Source of the DNA: Spirochaetia bacterium
GTDB taxonomy: Bacteria; Spirochaetota; Spirochaetia; CAKZLE01
Assembly: GCA_021736385.1 (NCBI GenBank)
Contig: JAIPFY010000019.1
Span: 1-49,937 of the forward strand
Reading direction: 5' to 3'
Length of the DNA stretch: 49,937 nt
Part shown: one piece after another, positions 15,141 through 23,452 of the stretch
Layout: every line of letters begins with the position of its first letter
Numbering within the stretch: the first letter of the stretch is position 1
Position numbers and translations under genes: made by a program
Notes under the pieces: generated by a model
Seen by the model: only the letters and a program-made list of their open reading frames with translations
Database searches by the model: none
Told to the model about the DNA's origin: nothing

Positions 15141-16646
15141 CTATTTGGTCTTCGATCTGGCGTAATTCACGACAAGGGCTCTTCCCTTATAGGACAGGCC
15201 GTTGAGCTTTTCGATCGCCTGAGCGGCTTTTTCCTTGTGAACCGACACGAACGAGTAGTTCTCCAGAGTCTTGATCGTGGATATATCCTCATTCTCCAGT
15301 CCAGCCTCTGCCTTGAGCAGACGGGCGATATCCTTGGGGTAGGTCCTTCGGTTCTTGCCGATACCGAAGAACAGGGTTGCGGTATCCTCTTCAGCTATGG
15401 TGGGCACGGCAGCCGGTCTCGGTGCAGAGGATCGTCCCTTCGAGGTGCTGAGAAAGGTCCTGAGCAGATATGCGGAAAAATATCCTCTGCGGTAGAATGG
15501 AACCTCTTTTTTGATCGCACGTTTGAGCTCGTTGAGTTCTCCCGGATGAGCATCTTTCTCGATCTCCCTGATGAGCATCCTGATCTTCTCTGATACCGTT
15601 TCCTGGTCGTTCGATGCAGTGAATTGTCTGTTCATAGTGAAGTTCTCCTCAATGGTTGGGAATGCATGGTGGTTCTCAGCTGTGACAAAAAAATGGTGGA
15701 CCTCGGCGGCAGCGGGGTTCACACAGCCGGGAAGGGATGAGTTCTCAAGATGGTCCGGCAGACCGGCATAGATGATATGTCCGGCTTTCTCCGACAGGCT
15801 GCCGGCCTCTGAGAGTACGACGGTCGCAGGTAGATTCGTTTCGGTATGGGTACGCAGATAGTCTGTGAACTGGTGATAGAGCGCGGGGTCCTCACAGAGG
15901 ATGTACGCACGCTCGAGGTGGTGATCGATGATGTACTGTGTGATCAGATCGGGTGTGATCGACTCCAGTACATGCCATGTCGCCTGGGCAGGAGCTGTGA
16001 GATCACGGTCTGTGATGACTTTCGGGTTCTTCAGAAGCTCGCCGGCAGATGCTGAGAGGCGGTCTCTCTGCGTGAACAGCAGTTTCTTCGAAGAGCGTGA
16101 GAGCTTTGCGGTGATGAACAGCAGATCGTTCTCAAAGCTCTCGATCGAGGTCTCCGTGAAATGTTCAGGCCGGAAGATCATACAGGTCTGTCTGACCTGC
16201 TCGAGCATGATGTTCTTCCTTCTCATATGATCGATGAGTCTGCGCGGGGTGCTGATCAGGACCGGCGCACAGCCCTGAAGGAGGGGGAGGTCCTGTTTGG
16301 GATCAGAGGATGATCCGATGATCGCAGGCTGGGAGGGTCCTTCCCGGGAGGCGCAGCATACGTTGACCGCATCGACGGCATACGTGAGCAACTCCTGGTC
16401 GATGAGCAGCAGAGCATAGGGGGTACATAACCTGTGAAGCCTTTCGCTGCCGGCTTTTGCCAGAAGGTAGGTGAGTGCTGTGGAGAACGCATCGAACCCA
16501 TGTGCAGAATCAATGAGGATATCTCTATTGCGAGAAGATGCGAGCTTCTGGACCGCACTCAGCAGCACCGGCTCCTCTGATCTGTATGGTGATGCATCGC
16601 ATACCGCGATGGCATTCGCCGCTATTCCATTGAATCGCTCTAACAC
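15141..16646 (-). CDS. Degenerate DEAD-box helicase with DbpA RNA-binding domain
   Basis: Protein of 501 residues whose layout follows DEAD-box helicases but whose catalytic motifs are gone. The place of Walker A reads SAHGFDAFST with no GKT; the PTRELA region reads DQELLTYA; the TPGRL motif is kept as STPRRLIDHM; DEAD is replaced by FRPE; SAT is replaced by TQR. The last 80 residues are a good DbpA-type RRM domain (ATLFFGIGKNRRTYPKDIA to YKGRALVVNYARSK), which in DbpA binds 23S rRNA hairpin 92. I infer an ATPase-dead rRNA-binding protein. The start is GTG at 16646 with a weak upstream site, so the N-terminus is uncertain. Confidence 0.8.
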   Translation of the reverse strand: MLERFNGIAANAIAVCDASPYRSEEPVLLSAVQKLASSRNRDILIDSAHGFDAFSTALTYLLAKAGSERLHRLCTPYALLLIDQELLTYAVDAVNVCCASREGPSQPAIIGSSSDPKQDLPLLQGCAPVLISTPRRLIDHMRRKNIMLEQVRQTCMIFRPEHFTETSIESFENDLLFITAKLSRSSKKLLFTQRDRLSASAGELLKNPKVITDRDLTAPAQATWHVLESITPDLITQYIIDHHLERAYILCEDPALYHQFTDYLRTHTETNLPATVVLSEAGSLSEKAGHIIYAGLPDHLENSSLPGCVNPAAAEVHHFFVTAENHHAFPTIEENFTMNRQFTASNDQETVSEKIRMLIREIEKDAHPGELNELKRAIKKEVPFYRRGYFSAYLLRTFLSTSKGRSSAPRPAAVPTIAEEDTATLFFGIGKNRRTYPKDIARLLKAEAGLENEDISTIKTLENYSFVSVHKEKAAQAIEKLNGLSYKGRALVVNYARSKTK

Positions 16647-16700
16647 TCTTTTAATAATCCCATACCGTTGATTTTAACAGGATATAAAGAGTCAATGGCT

Positions 16701-16729
16701 TTGTCAAGAAACCTCTTCTATGCTACTAT
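16701..16729 (+). promoter_or_regulatory. Promoter of the coiled-coil/mltG pair
   Basis: TTGTCA (16701-16706), a 17-base spacer and TACTAT (16724-16729), 40 bases upstream of the coiled-coil gene. Confidence 0.65.
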
Positions 16730-16768
16730 GCTAAATGGGTTTTCCTCGTCTGCAGTAAGGAGAGATTT

Positions 16769-17932
16769 ATGGAAGAGGCTCGCACGAAGATTGCTGAGTT
16801 GAAACATGCTTGTGCGACATTGGATGAACAGCTTGCGGTAGAGTATCGGCAATTCGGGCAGGCGGTATATGAGAATACCTATCGTGATGATTCTCAGCCC
16901 ATGATCGATGCCAGGACGTGTGTGGCTGAGAAGAAAGCTGCTGTAGATGAGATCCAGAAGAACATACATCATATCGAACAGGCGACAAGTGCCTCAGAGA
17001 CCGCTCGGGAAGAGATCACCAAGATAGAACAGCGTCTTGCCTCTATCGAGTACGAGAAGAACTCCCTCTACAGCCGTATCGGCGTCATCACCTATGAAGA
17101 GTATGCTGCAGGTGCCATAGGTGAGGAGTTCTCACTGCTGTTCACCTCCATCACCCATCAGAATGCCGAACTGAGCAGATATCAGAAAGAACTCAAAGAG
17201 AATGAACTGCGGTATGTCGCAGCGTCGTTCTTCGAGAAGATGTCTCTGAAGATGAAGCGGAACAAACTCAAGGCCGAGATGGAGAAGATGGACAGTGCCC
17301 GTGAGGACCTCTTCAGGAATGCGGGTAAGCAGATCTGCAACTCAGAACTGATCAAACGGGTGAAGAGCAGGAATGCCGCAGTCATATCAGAGGATTTTTC
17401 CCGTCTTGATCAGGAACGAGACAGGATGTATGCCCTGCTGGAATCACGGAAGATCGATCTGAATCGTAATCAGGATGTACTGAGCCAGTCCGGCATCGAG
17501 ACCCCCGATGTGGTCAAGAAAGTCCGTGAACTCGGCAGACGGCTCGATAAGGCCCAGCAGCTGCTCGATCAGGAGTACGCCGTACTCGGCAAGGCCGCCC
17601 TGGGTGATGAGGGGTATGTCGAGGAGCTGCAGTCACACGAGGATGTCGCGAAGGTCCTCTCAGAGATCGACCGGCTGAACGGCGAACGCAGGGAGATCGA
17701 GCATCAGCTCAATCGTCTTGAGTCTGCCCTCAGGATCAGGGAACTCGAGTCTGCCATAGATGTCGACAGGCAGAAGGAAGTACGCATCAAAGGGCAGCTC
17801 GATGCTCTGAAGGGACAGCTCGAGGAGCTCGATCACCGCATAACTGCCAACAGGAAACACATCGCATCTCTGAAGCAGGTACTTCTCGATGATGAGCCTG
17901 CTGACCGTGGAACGCCCGGTGAGCAGTCCTGA
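16769..17932 (+). CDS. Coiled-coil protein of unknown function
   Basis: I do not recognise this 387-residue protein. Nearly its whole length is polar and heptad-like (residues 1-75, 85-150, 160-190 and 215-375), with no signal peptide, no membrane segment and no enzyme motif. It is preceded by AAGGAGAG at good spacing and its own promoter. Its last 44 bases overlap the start of mltG in another frame, so the two are co-translated. A role as a scaffold near cell-wall enzymes is plausible only from context. Confidence 0.75.
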   Translation: MEEARTKIAELKHACATLDEQLAVEYRQFGQAVYENTYRDDSQPMIDARTCVAEKKAAVDEIQKNIHHIEQATSASETAREEITKIEQRLASIEYEKNSLYSRIGVITYEEYAAGAIGEEFSLLFTSITHQNAELSRYQKELKENELRYVAASFFEKMSLKMKRNKLKAEMEKMDSAREDLFRNAGKQICNSELIKRVKSRNAAVISEDFSRLDQERDRMYALLESRKIDLNRNQDVLSQSGIETPDVVKKVRELGRRLDKAQQLLDQEYAVLGKAALGDEGYVEELQSHEDVAKVLSEIDRLNGERREIEHQLNRLESALRIRELESAIDVDRQKEVRIKGQLDALKGQLEELDHRITANRKHIASLKQVLLDDEPADRGTPGEQS

Positions 17933-19400
17933 GCATGACCCATCTGCGGCAGGGACCGGAGCGTCGGCTGAGGCTGATGGGACGCTGAGAGCAGCTCCTG
18001 CTGCTCAGCAGGAACTGTTCTCACCACAGGAGCTGCAGAAGAGCCAGAAACGCACACACACCAGCAAGAATCGCTCTGTCACCAGGACCGGTAGTACCTC
18101 AGGGCTGCCTGATGCCGCAAAGAAGGCCATAGGGGCCGCACTCTCGGGTGAGGCAGTGACACCGGAGCCTCCCTCTTCCAAGGGAATCAAGACGCAGCAG
18201 AAGGTGTCCCGAAAGCGTACTCCTGCAGCTTCCACTCAACGAAAGCGCCCTGCTGCAGCTCGAAAGAAGAAGAGCATGTCAAAGAAGGCTATCACCGAAC
18301 GACGTTCTACACGGCGTTTCGTGATCGCTCTCGCCCTGACCCTCCTGATCGCTGCAGTGTCGGTACTGATCATCACCAGTGGCAGGGATCGGGCACCCTT
18401 TGATCCTGAGAGCCTGTCCGGTACCGATGTCAGCAGCAGCCGGACCTTCGCTGAACGGCTGAACGGATCCACCGGAGCCGGTACGTTCAGGCTCCTGAGT
18501 ACACCCGAAGAGCTGCCGAAGGATCACAGGCTGGTCACGATCGCCTCAGGATCCACCGCTTCTGATGTCTGTGACCGTCTGGAAGCTGAAGGGGTATTCA
18601 GCCCGAGGGCTTCAGGGCAGCTGCTTGCCTATCTTACCGAGCAGGGCCTTGATACTCGCATCAGATCGGGGGTCTATCTGATCCCCGAATCGATCAGCAT
18701 CGAACATGCTGCCCTGATGCTCAGCAAGGGGTTCTCTGATTGGGCGGTGCTCTCCTTCTATGCCGGGATGACGATCTCTCAGATCGATGATCACCTCTCA
18801 GCGCGGGGGATCATCGGCACAGGAGAGTTCCTCACTGCAGCGGAAAGCACAGCAGCAGCTGAGCACCTTGCCTTCAGTGAGGGGTTCTTCTTTCCCGACG
18901 TCTATGCGGTCACTATCGGTCCGCAGACCGCACAGCTGCTGGCTCAGGCCATGCATCGTGCCTGCGTACAGGAGCTGCACCCCTATCTTGAGGCTGCCGC
19001 CTCACGGGGCCTGAGTGCTGAAGAACTGATCATCATCGCATCGATGATCGAGCGTGAGACTGCCGACCCGTACGATATGCCGATCATCTCTTCGGTCATC
19101 GCGAACCGGATCGATCAGGGCATGCCGCTGGGCATAGATGCCACCACGCGGTATGAGAGCGGTGACTGGTCCGGACCGATCACACTCGAACAGCTGCAGG
19201 CCGATACCCCCTACAATACCCGAAGACGCCCGGGACTCCCTCCGACCGGCATCTCGAATCCCGGACGTGATGCCCTCGCTGCAGCGGCTCTTCCGGCACA
19301 GACCTCCTTCCTCTATTACCTGCACGACCGGGACGGTATCATGCACCCCTCAGAGACCTATGCAGAGCATCTCGATCTCGTGCAGCAGTATCTTCGCTGA
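17889..19400 (+). CDS. mltG: Endolytic peptidoglycan transglycosylase MltG (YceG-like)
   Basis: Inner-membrane enzyme that cuts nascent glycan strands and helps end chain growth. Residues 1-137 form an unusual cytoplasmic extension, rich in Ala, Pro, Lys and Arg, ending in a strongly basic RKRPAAARKKK-type tract. One membrane segment follows (about 138-160), then a LysM-like part and the YceG domain. The catalytic Glu lies in IIIASMIERETAD, with NRIDQGMPLGIDATTRY, YNTRRRPGLPPTGISNPG and the closing HPSETYAEH of the family. The ATG at 17889 overlaps the upstream gene; ATG 17892 is equally possible. If the extension were not translated, a later start would be needed. Confidence 0.92.
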   Translation: MMSLLTVERPVSSPEHDPSAAGTGASAEADGTLRAAPAAQQELFSPQELQKSQKRTHTSKNRSVTRTGSTSGLPDAAKKAIGAALSGEAVTPEPPSSKGIKTQQKVSRKRTPAASTQRKRPAAARKKKSMSKKAITERRSTRRFVIALALTLLIAAVSVLIITSGRDRAPFDPESLSGTDVSSSRTFAERLNGSTGAGTFRLLSTPEELPKDHRLVTIASGSTASDVCDRLEAEGVFSPRASGQLLAYLTEQGLDTRIRSGVYLIPESISIEHAALMLSKGFSDWAVLSFYAGMTISQIDDHLSARGIIGTGEFLTAAESTAAAEHLAFSEGFFFPDVYAVTIGPQTAQLLAQAMHRACVQELHPYLEAAASRGLSAEELIIIASMIERETADPYDMPIISSVIANRIDQGMPLGIDATTRYESGDWSGPITLEQLQADTPYNTRRRPGLPPTGISNPGRDALAAAALPAQTSFLYYLHDRDGIMHPSETYAEHLDLVQQYLR

Positions 19401-19418
19401 ACAGGAGTTCGTCCCTTT

Positions 19419-19494
19419 CTCATAAGATCCTCACAGCCTTCTCATCGATATTTTGTCATATGCTCATAACCTCCTCATATCCTCTGGCTAGAGT
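19419..19494 (+). promoter_or_regulatory. Pho box and -10 element of the alkaline phosphatase gene
   Basis: Seven-base units CTCATAA (19419), CTCACAG (19430), CTCATCG (19441), a degenerate TTTGTCA (19452), CTCATAA (19463) and CTCATAT (19474) recur with exact 11-bp spacing. This is the geometry of PhoB/PhoP operators (7-bp direct repeats, 4-bp gaps). A -10-like TAGAGT lies at 19489-19494, nine bases after the last repeat, with no good -35, as in activator-dependent Pho promoters. Confidence 0.8.
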
Positions 19495-19526
19495 ACGTGT
19501 GACCAACAACACAAGGAGTTTTTCAC

Positions 19527-21008
19527 ATGAAAAAACTGACAATGACATTAGTACTTCTGATGATGCTCTTCTCTTCCTTCCTGATCACCGCTGAGGGGGT
19601 GCAGGAACAGGCGATGGCACCTGCTGCCGTACAGCAGGAACAGGCGAAATATGTGATCCTGCTGATCGGTGACGGTATGTCCACTGCACAGATCGCAGCA
19701 GCTGAAGCATATCTCGGAGCACAGAGAGGGGTCATGACCTCCCCGATGAGCTTTCAATCCTTCACTGCTCAGGGCTTGACGACCACCTATGCTTCTGATC
19801 GATTCATCACCGATTCAGCTGCAGCCGGTACAGCGATCGCCACAGGCTCGAAGACCTACTGCGGTGCGATCTCCGTCGATGAGAGCGGGACACCGCTCAA
19901 GACGCTGGTCGAATATGCTCAGGATCTCGACCTTGCTACCGGTATCGTATCCACGACCCGGATCACCCATGCGACCCCTGCAGTCTTTGCCTCACACAAC
20001 GTCTCTCGTAATGAGGAGAATGACATCGCAGCTGATATGGCAGACAGCGGTGTGGACTACATCGCAGGCGGCGGATACCGGAACTTCATCGGTGCTGACA
20101 GAGGCCTGAAGACCAAGAGGACCGATGGTGTGGATCTGATCAGTGAGATGGAACGTCAGGGCTACCGCTCATTCGTCAGCGAATCGATGACCGACACCTT
20201 CCGTTCTTGGAACCCGAGAGCAGGGGAGAAGGTCGTTGCACTCATGGGAGCTTCCCACCTGGACTATGCCATCGATGAGGCACATCAGCCGACGCTCGCA
20301 GAACTCACGGCAAAGGGTATCGATCTGCTCTCGAAAGATAAGGACGGCTTCTTCCTGATGGTCGAAGGCGGTCGTATCGACCATGCCTGCCATGCCAATG
20401 ACGGGATGACCTCCATCGGTGACACCCTGGCATTCGATGAGGCGGTACAGGTCGCTGCAGCATTCTATCAGCAGCACCCGAACGAGACTCTGGTGGTCGT
20501 CACCGGAGATCATGAGACCGGAGGACTTACCCTCGGATTCGCCGGTACCAAATACGAATCAGCCTATGGGATGCTCGGAGATCAGAGCATCTCCTATGAG
20601 AACTATACCTACGGTGAGTTCGCAGCCTACAAGGCCGCTCATACGGTACAGGATGCTGCTGTCACGGATCTGATCCCCTCTCTTGAGAGCAACTTCGGAC
20701 TGTATGATATGTCAGAGAGCGAGATCGCTCTGCTGCAGTCAGCGCTCGAACGGAGCCTGGGAGGCGAGGTGGTGAAGTCGACCTTTGCCGATGACTACCT
20801 GCTCTACGGCGGGTATGAACCCTTCGTCATGGAAGTCACACACATCCTGAACAGACGGGCAGGACTCGGCTGGACCTCCTATTCCCATACCGCGGTCCCC
20901 ATCGCCACCTTTGCGATCGGACAGGGAAGCGATGCCTTCATGGGGTACTATGACAATACGGACATCTTCACCAACATTTCAGCGATCATGGGTGTAGATA
21001 CCCTGTAA
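19527..21008 (+). CDS. Alkaline phosphatase (PhoA family)
   Basis: Secreted phosphomonoesterase of 493 residues that releases phosphate from organic esters. It has a signal peptide (MKKLTMTLVLLMMLFSSF to about residue 24) and the family's active-site blocks: LLIGDGMS, the nucleophilic Ser in TDSAAAGTA, THATPAVFASH, VEGGRIDHACHAND and the metal-binding TGDHETGG. AAGGAG precedes the ATG at eight bases. The upstream Pho box indicates induction by phosphate starvation. It is followed by two tandem hairpins, so it is probably monocistronic. Confidence 0.95.
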   Translation: MKKLTMTLVLLMMLFSSFLITAEGVQEQAMAPAAVQQEQAKYVILLIGDGMSTAQIAAAEAYLGAQRGVMTSPMSFQSFTAQGLTTTYASDRFITDSAAAGTAIATGSKTYCGAISVDESGTPLKTLVEYAQDLDLATGIVSTTRITHATPAVFASHNVSRNEENDIAADMADSGVDYIAGGGYRNFIGADRGLKTKRTDGVDLISEMERQGYRSFVSESMTDTFRSWNPRAGEKVVALMGASHLDYAIDEAHQPTLAELTAKGIDLLSKDKDGFFLMVEGGRIDHACHANDGMTSIGDTLAFDEAVQVAAAFYQQHPNETLVVVTGDHETGGLTLGFAGTKYESAYGMLGDQSISYENYTYGEFAAYKAAHTVQDAAVTDLIPSLESNFGLYDMSESEIALLQSALERSLGGEVVKSTFADDYLLYGGYEPFVMEVTHILNRRAGLGWTSYSHTAVPIATFAIGQGSDAFMGYYDNTDIFTNISAIMGVDTL

Positions 21009-21015
21009 TCATCAA

Positions 21016-21083
21016 GCATCCCGCTCCCGCAGATGCGGGAGCGGGATGCCCTGCTGCAGAAGGGATCGTTTTCTGCAGCAGGG
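21016..21083 (+). terminator. Two tandem hairpins after the phosphatase gene
   Basis: A 16-nt inverted repeat (21016-21031 and 21034-21049, giving about 14 bp with a small loop) is followed at once by a perfect 13-bp stem (21049-21061 with 21071-21083). Neither has a U-run. They lie between the phosphatase stop and the next gene's ribosome binding site. Confidence 0.6.
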
Positions 21084-21114
21084 TATCCCCAGCCATATGT
21101 CAAAGGACGCTATC

Positions 21115-22308
21115 ATGCCTGCATATCTCATACCTGCTACACGAAATCGGATCAACCTGATCTTCACTCTGCTGCTGGCAGGAGTGACTGTTCTTCTGAT
21201 GCTCATTCCCGTTTCGATCGGCAGGGCACTGCCGATCAAGGACTCCCCGGTACGCGTGAGGATCCTCGAAGTGGATGATACCCATATCGAACAGTACGGG
21301 ATCGTGAAGACCGGGAGTCAGAGACTCTCTCTGGAAGTCCTCTCAGGGGCCTTCAAGGGTCAGAAGGTCTCCGGGGTGAATATGCTCATGGGGAAGATGG
21401 AGTTCGACACCATCTATCTTCCAGGAGACAAGGCATTGGGTACGCTCTATACCGATGCTGATGGGGACCTCTCGAGCATCACCCTCACTGGATACTACCG
21501 CCTGGATGCCGAACTCATCCTGCTGGGGATCTTCGCCCTGTTCCTGCTGCTGTTCGCCGGGATCACCGGGCTCAAGGCGCTCGTCTCATTCCTCTTCTCC
21601 GGTGTGATGATCTGGAAAGTGATGCTCCCGCTCTTCCTTGCAGGCTATGATCCGGTGTTCGTCTCCCTCTCGGTGGTGATCGCCGTATCGGCAGTGATCC
21701 TCTTTCTGGTGGGAGATCTCTCACAAAAAGGTGCTGCGGCATTTCTCGGAACGGTAGCGGGCGTGCTGATCACCTGTAGTACGGCTATCATCTTCGGATC
21801 TGCCTTCCGTATCAGCGGCGCTGTCAAACCGTTCGCTGAGACACTGCTCTATTCGGGCTATCCCCATCTTGATCTGACGAAGATCTTCCTCGCGGGGATC
21901 TTTCTGGCAGCGTCGGGAGCGGTCATGGATATATCGATGGATGTAGCCTCGGCGATGGAAGAGGTACAGCTGCACCACCGGGGGATCTCCAGGAAGGACC
22001 TGATCCTGTCAGGGTTCAGGGTAGGCAGGTCGGTGGTGGGCACCATGACCACTACACTGCTGCTTGCCTATTCAAGCAGCTATATGGGGCTCCTGATGGT
22101 CTTCATGGCTCAGGGAACGCCTCCTGCACAGATCTTCAACCTCAGCTATGTGGCTGCAGAGATCCTGAACACGATGGCCGGCAGCTTCGGTCTGGTGGTC
22201 ACCGCTCCTGCGACAGCGATCATCGCAGGGATCCTCTATACCCGGAAGCATCCTGCACCAGCAGAGACGAGAGCTGATACACCTGCCCCTGCTACCCTCG
22301 AGCCATGA
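21115..22308 (+). CDS. YibE/F-family membrane protein
   Basis: Inner-membrane protein of 397 residues. A first membrane helix (about residues 10-32) is followed by a 90-residue extracytoplasmic domain with beta character, then about eight helices. The region GAVMDISMDVASAMEEV with later GRSVVGTMTTTLLLAYSSSY is the hallmark of YibE/F proteins. Function of the family is unknown. I prefer ATG 21115, with AAAGGA seven bases upstream; the frame further upstream would run through a hairpin. Two hairpins follow the gene. Confidence 0.88.
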   Translation: MPAYLIPATRNRINLIFTLLLAGVTVLLMLIPVSIGRALPIKDSPVRVRILEVDDTHIEQYGIVKTGSQRLSLEVLSGAFKGQKVSGVNMLMGKMEFDTIYLPGDKALGTLYTDADGDLSSITLTGYYRLDAELILLGIFALFLLLFAGITGLKALVSFLFSGVMIWKVMLPLFLAGYDPVFVSLSVVIAVSAVILFLVGDLSQKGAAAFLGTVAGVLITCSTAIIFGSAFRISGAVKPFAETLLYSGYPHLDLTKIFLAGIFLAASGAVMDISMDVASAMEEVQLHHRGISRKDLILSGFRVGRSVVGTMTTTLLLAYSSSYMGLLMVFMAQGTPPAQIFNLSYVAAEILNTMAGSFGLVVTAPATAIIAGILYTRKHPAPAETRADTPAPATLEP

Positions 22309-22537
22309 TAGAATCCCGCTCTCATAGCTGTTCAGCCCTGCGGTCTGCAGGGACCTCTCCAGTCCTTATAGAAGCTGTGCAGCTGCACAGCTTCTCCGAT
22401 CGAAGGAGACTCCCCTGAGTTGGTGCACGCACCCGCTGGAGAGGTGATGGCTTGTCTCTGTGGGCAGCTGGCCGTCCAGAGGTAGCATGATCCCCCCCTG
22501 GGGCCTAGAAGAATCCGTAGAGAGTACGCTTTTTTTC
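22309..22537. other. Intergenic region with two inverted repeats
   Basis: CCCTGC/GCAGGG (22336-22341 with 22347-22352) and the perfect 24-bp palindrome 22371-22394 (ten-base arms around AGCT) form two successive hairpins after the YibE/F gene, again with no U-run. The remaining bases up to the riboswitch promoter contain no gene that I can support. Confidence 0.5.
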
Positions 22538-22566
22538 GTGACAAACTGGAGCTGTCAGGCTATAAT
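22538..22566 (+). promoter_or_regulatory. Promoter of the cobalamin riboswitch operon
   Basis: GTGACA (22538-22543), a 17-base spacer and a perfect TATAAT (22561-22566). The start site would fall about ten bases before the riboswitch P1 helix. Confidence 0.75.
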
Positions 22567-22574
22567 CACACCCA

Positions 22575-22722
22575 ACGTCTGTAGTCGAGGAAGTGGAGTG
22601 AGAATCTCCCACGGACCCGCCACTGTGAATGGGAACAAATTCACGTATACCACTGGACAGCATATGTCCGGGAAGGTGTGAATACGGCTATACCCATAAG
22701 TCAGGATATTCAACGACAGACC
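22575..22722 (+). ncRNA. Adenosylcobalamin (B12) riboswitch aptamer
   Basis: The conserved core of the cobalamin riboswitch is present in order: GAGGAA near 22586, a GAGTGAGAATCTC-type hairpin region, CGGACCCGCCACTGTGA with the invariant GCCACTG, then GGGAAGG (22670) and CCCATAAGTCAGGATA (22693-22708), the B12-box region. GTCTGT (22577-22582) and ACAGAC (22716-22721) close the structure as P1. It lies just after a strong promoter and before the first gene of the TonB operon, so cobalamin should repress the operon. Confidence 0.93.
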
Positions 22723-22778
22723 ACTATACTATGAATCAGCTTCGCGGATCGAGCTGTGATAGACCTCAACCCTACGGT

Positions 22779-22843
22779 ACATGGAGTTTTCTCCATGTGC
22801 TCAGTGCAAGGCTCATCATCAGCTCCTTTTGAAGCAAAAGGAG
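22779..22843 (+). promoter_or_regulatory. Riboswitch expression platform with Shine-Dalgarno-sequestering hairpin
   Basis: Two perfect 8-bp hairpins follow the aptamer. The first is ACATGGAG/CTCCATGT (22779-22786, 22791-22798) around TTTT. The second is CTCCTTTT/AAAAGGAG (22823-22830, 22836-22843) around GAAGC, and its 3' arm is exactly the ribosome binding site of the GTG start at 22851. This fits translational control, with the sequestering stem stabilised when ligand is bound. Confidence 0.8.
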
Positions 22844-22850
22844 TCTCTTC

Positions 22851-23450
22851 GTGCACAAGAACACATCTGTTCAGACACTGGTACTTGCCGTACTGGTGAT
22901 CACCCTCTCTGTCCTATCGTTTTCCGGGTGCGACCTGCTGACCCGGGAGTCTATCAGCGTCCAGGGGGTCTGGCGGCTTGCCGGTACCTTTGGGGATGAG
23001 AAGTGGGAGATCTCAGATCAGGAGATCAGCTACTACAGCAAGGATCTTGACGAATCCTGGGCCCCTGTGGGGGAGTATATCCTGCGCTACCGCGCCGATG
23101 TGATCACCTATGATAATGACCAGCTCAACGGCGGAGATACGCAGTTCATCACAGGTAACACCCCTGCAGTTGCCGGGTATGCGGTGATCCGGTATACCGA
23201 AGTGGTCGCAGGGGGTGATACGAGTAATGGTGAGGTCGGCCGGTTCAATGTCTTTCGCTGGGCGGTATCTGCAGGAGATACTCAGAAGAGGGACTTTACC
23301 CAGGGGGGCAAGTACAGCGGTACCTGGGGGACTCCGGACTATGATCTGCTTGATTTCGACACGGCAGCAGAAGCTGCGAACGGGGCGACGGTGGCTGAAG
23401 GGTATTTTGACTTTGCCAGTTCCGGTGCTGCTCCCTTCGTGGAGGAGTGA
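22851..23450 (+). CDS. Lipoprotein of unknown function, first gene of the B12 operon
   Basis: Protein of 199 residues starting with GTG, whose ribosome binding site is locked in the riboswitch hairpin. The signal peptide ends with the lipobox LSFSGC, so it is anchored to a membrane after residue 27. The mature part is small and beta-rich, with many Tyr, Gly and Asp, as in lipocalin-like or HmuY-like ligand-binding proteins, but I recognise no family. Its place as the gene most directly controlled by cobalamin makes a B12-capture role plausible. It overlaps the ribosome binding site of the next gene. Confidence 0.8.
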   Translation: MHKNTSVQTLVLAVLVITLSVLSFSGCDLLTRESISVQGVWRLAGTFGDEKWEISDQEISYYSKDLDESWAPVGEYILRYRADVITYDNDQLNGGDTQFITGNTPAVAGYAVIRYTEVVAGGDTSNGEVGRFNVFRWAVSAGDTQKRDFTQGGKYSGTWGTPDYDLLDFDTAAEAANGATVAEGYFDFASSGAAPFVEE

Positions 23451-23452
23451 TC

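Noticed and set aside
21049..21114. Upstream start (21046) for the YibE/F protein
   Set aside because: It would translate through a perfect hairpin with Arg- and Cys-rich residues; the ATG at 21115 has a proper ribosome binding site.
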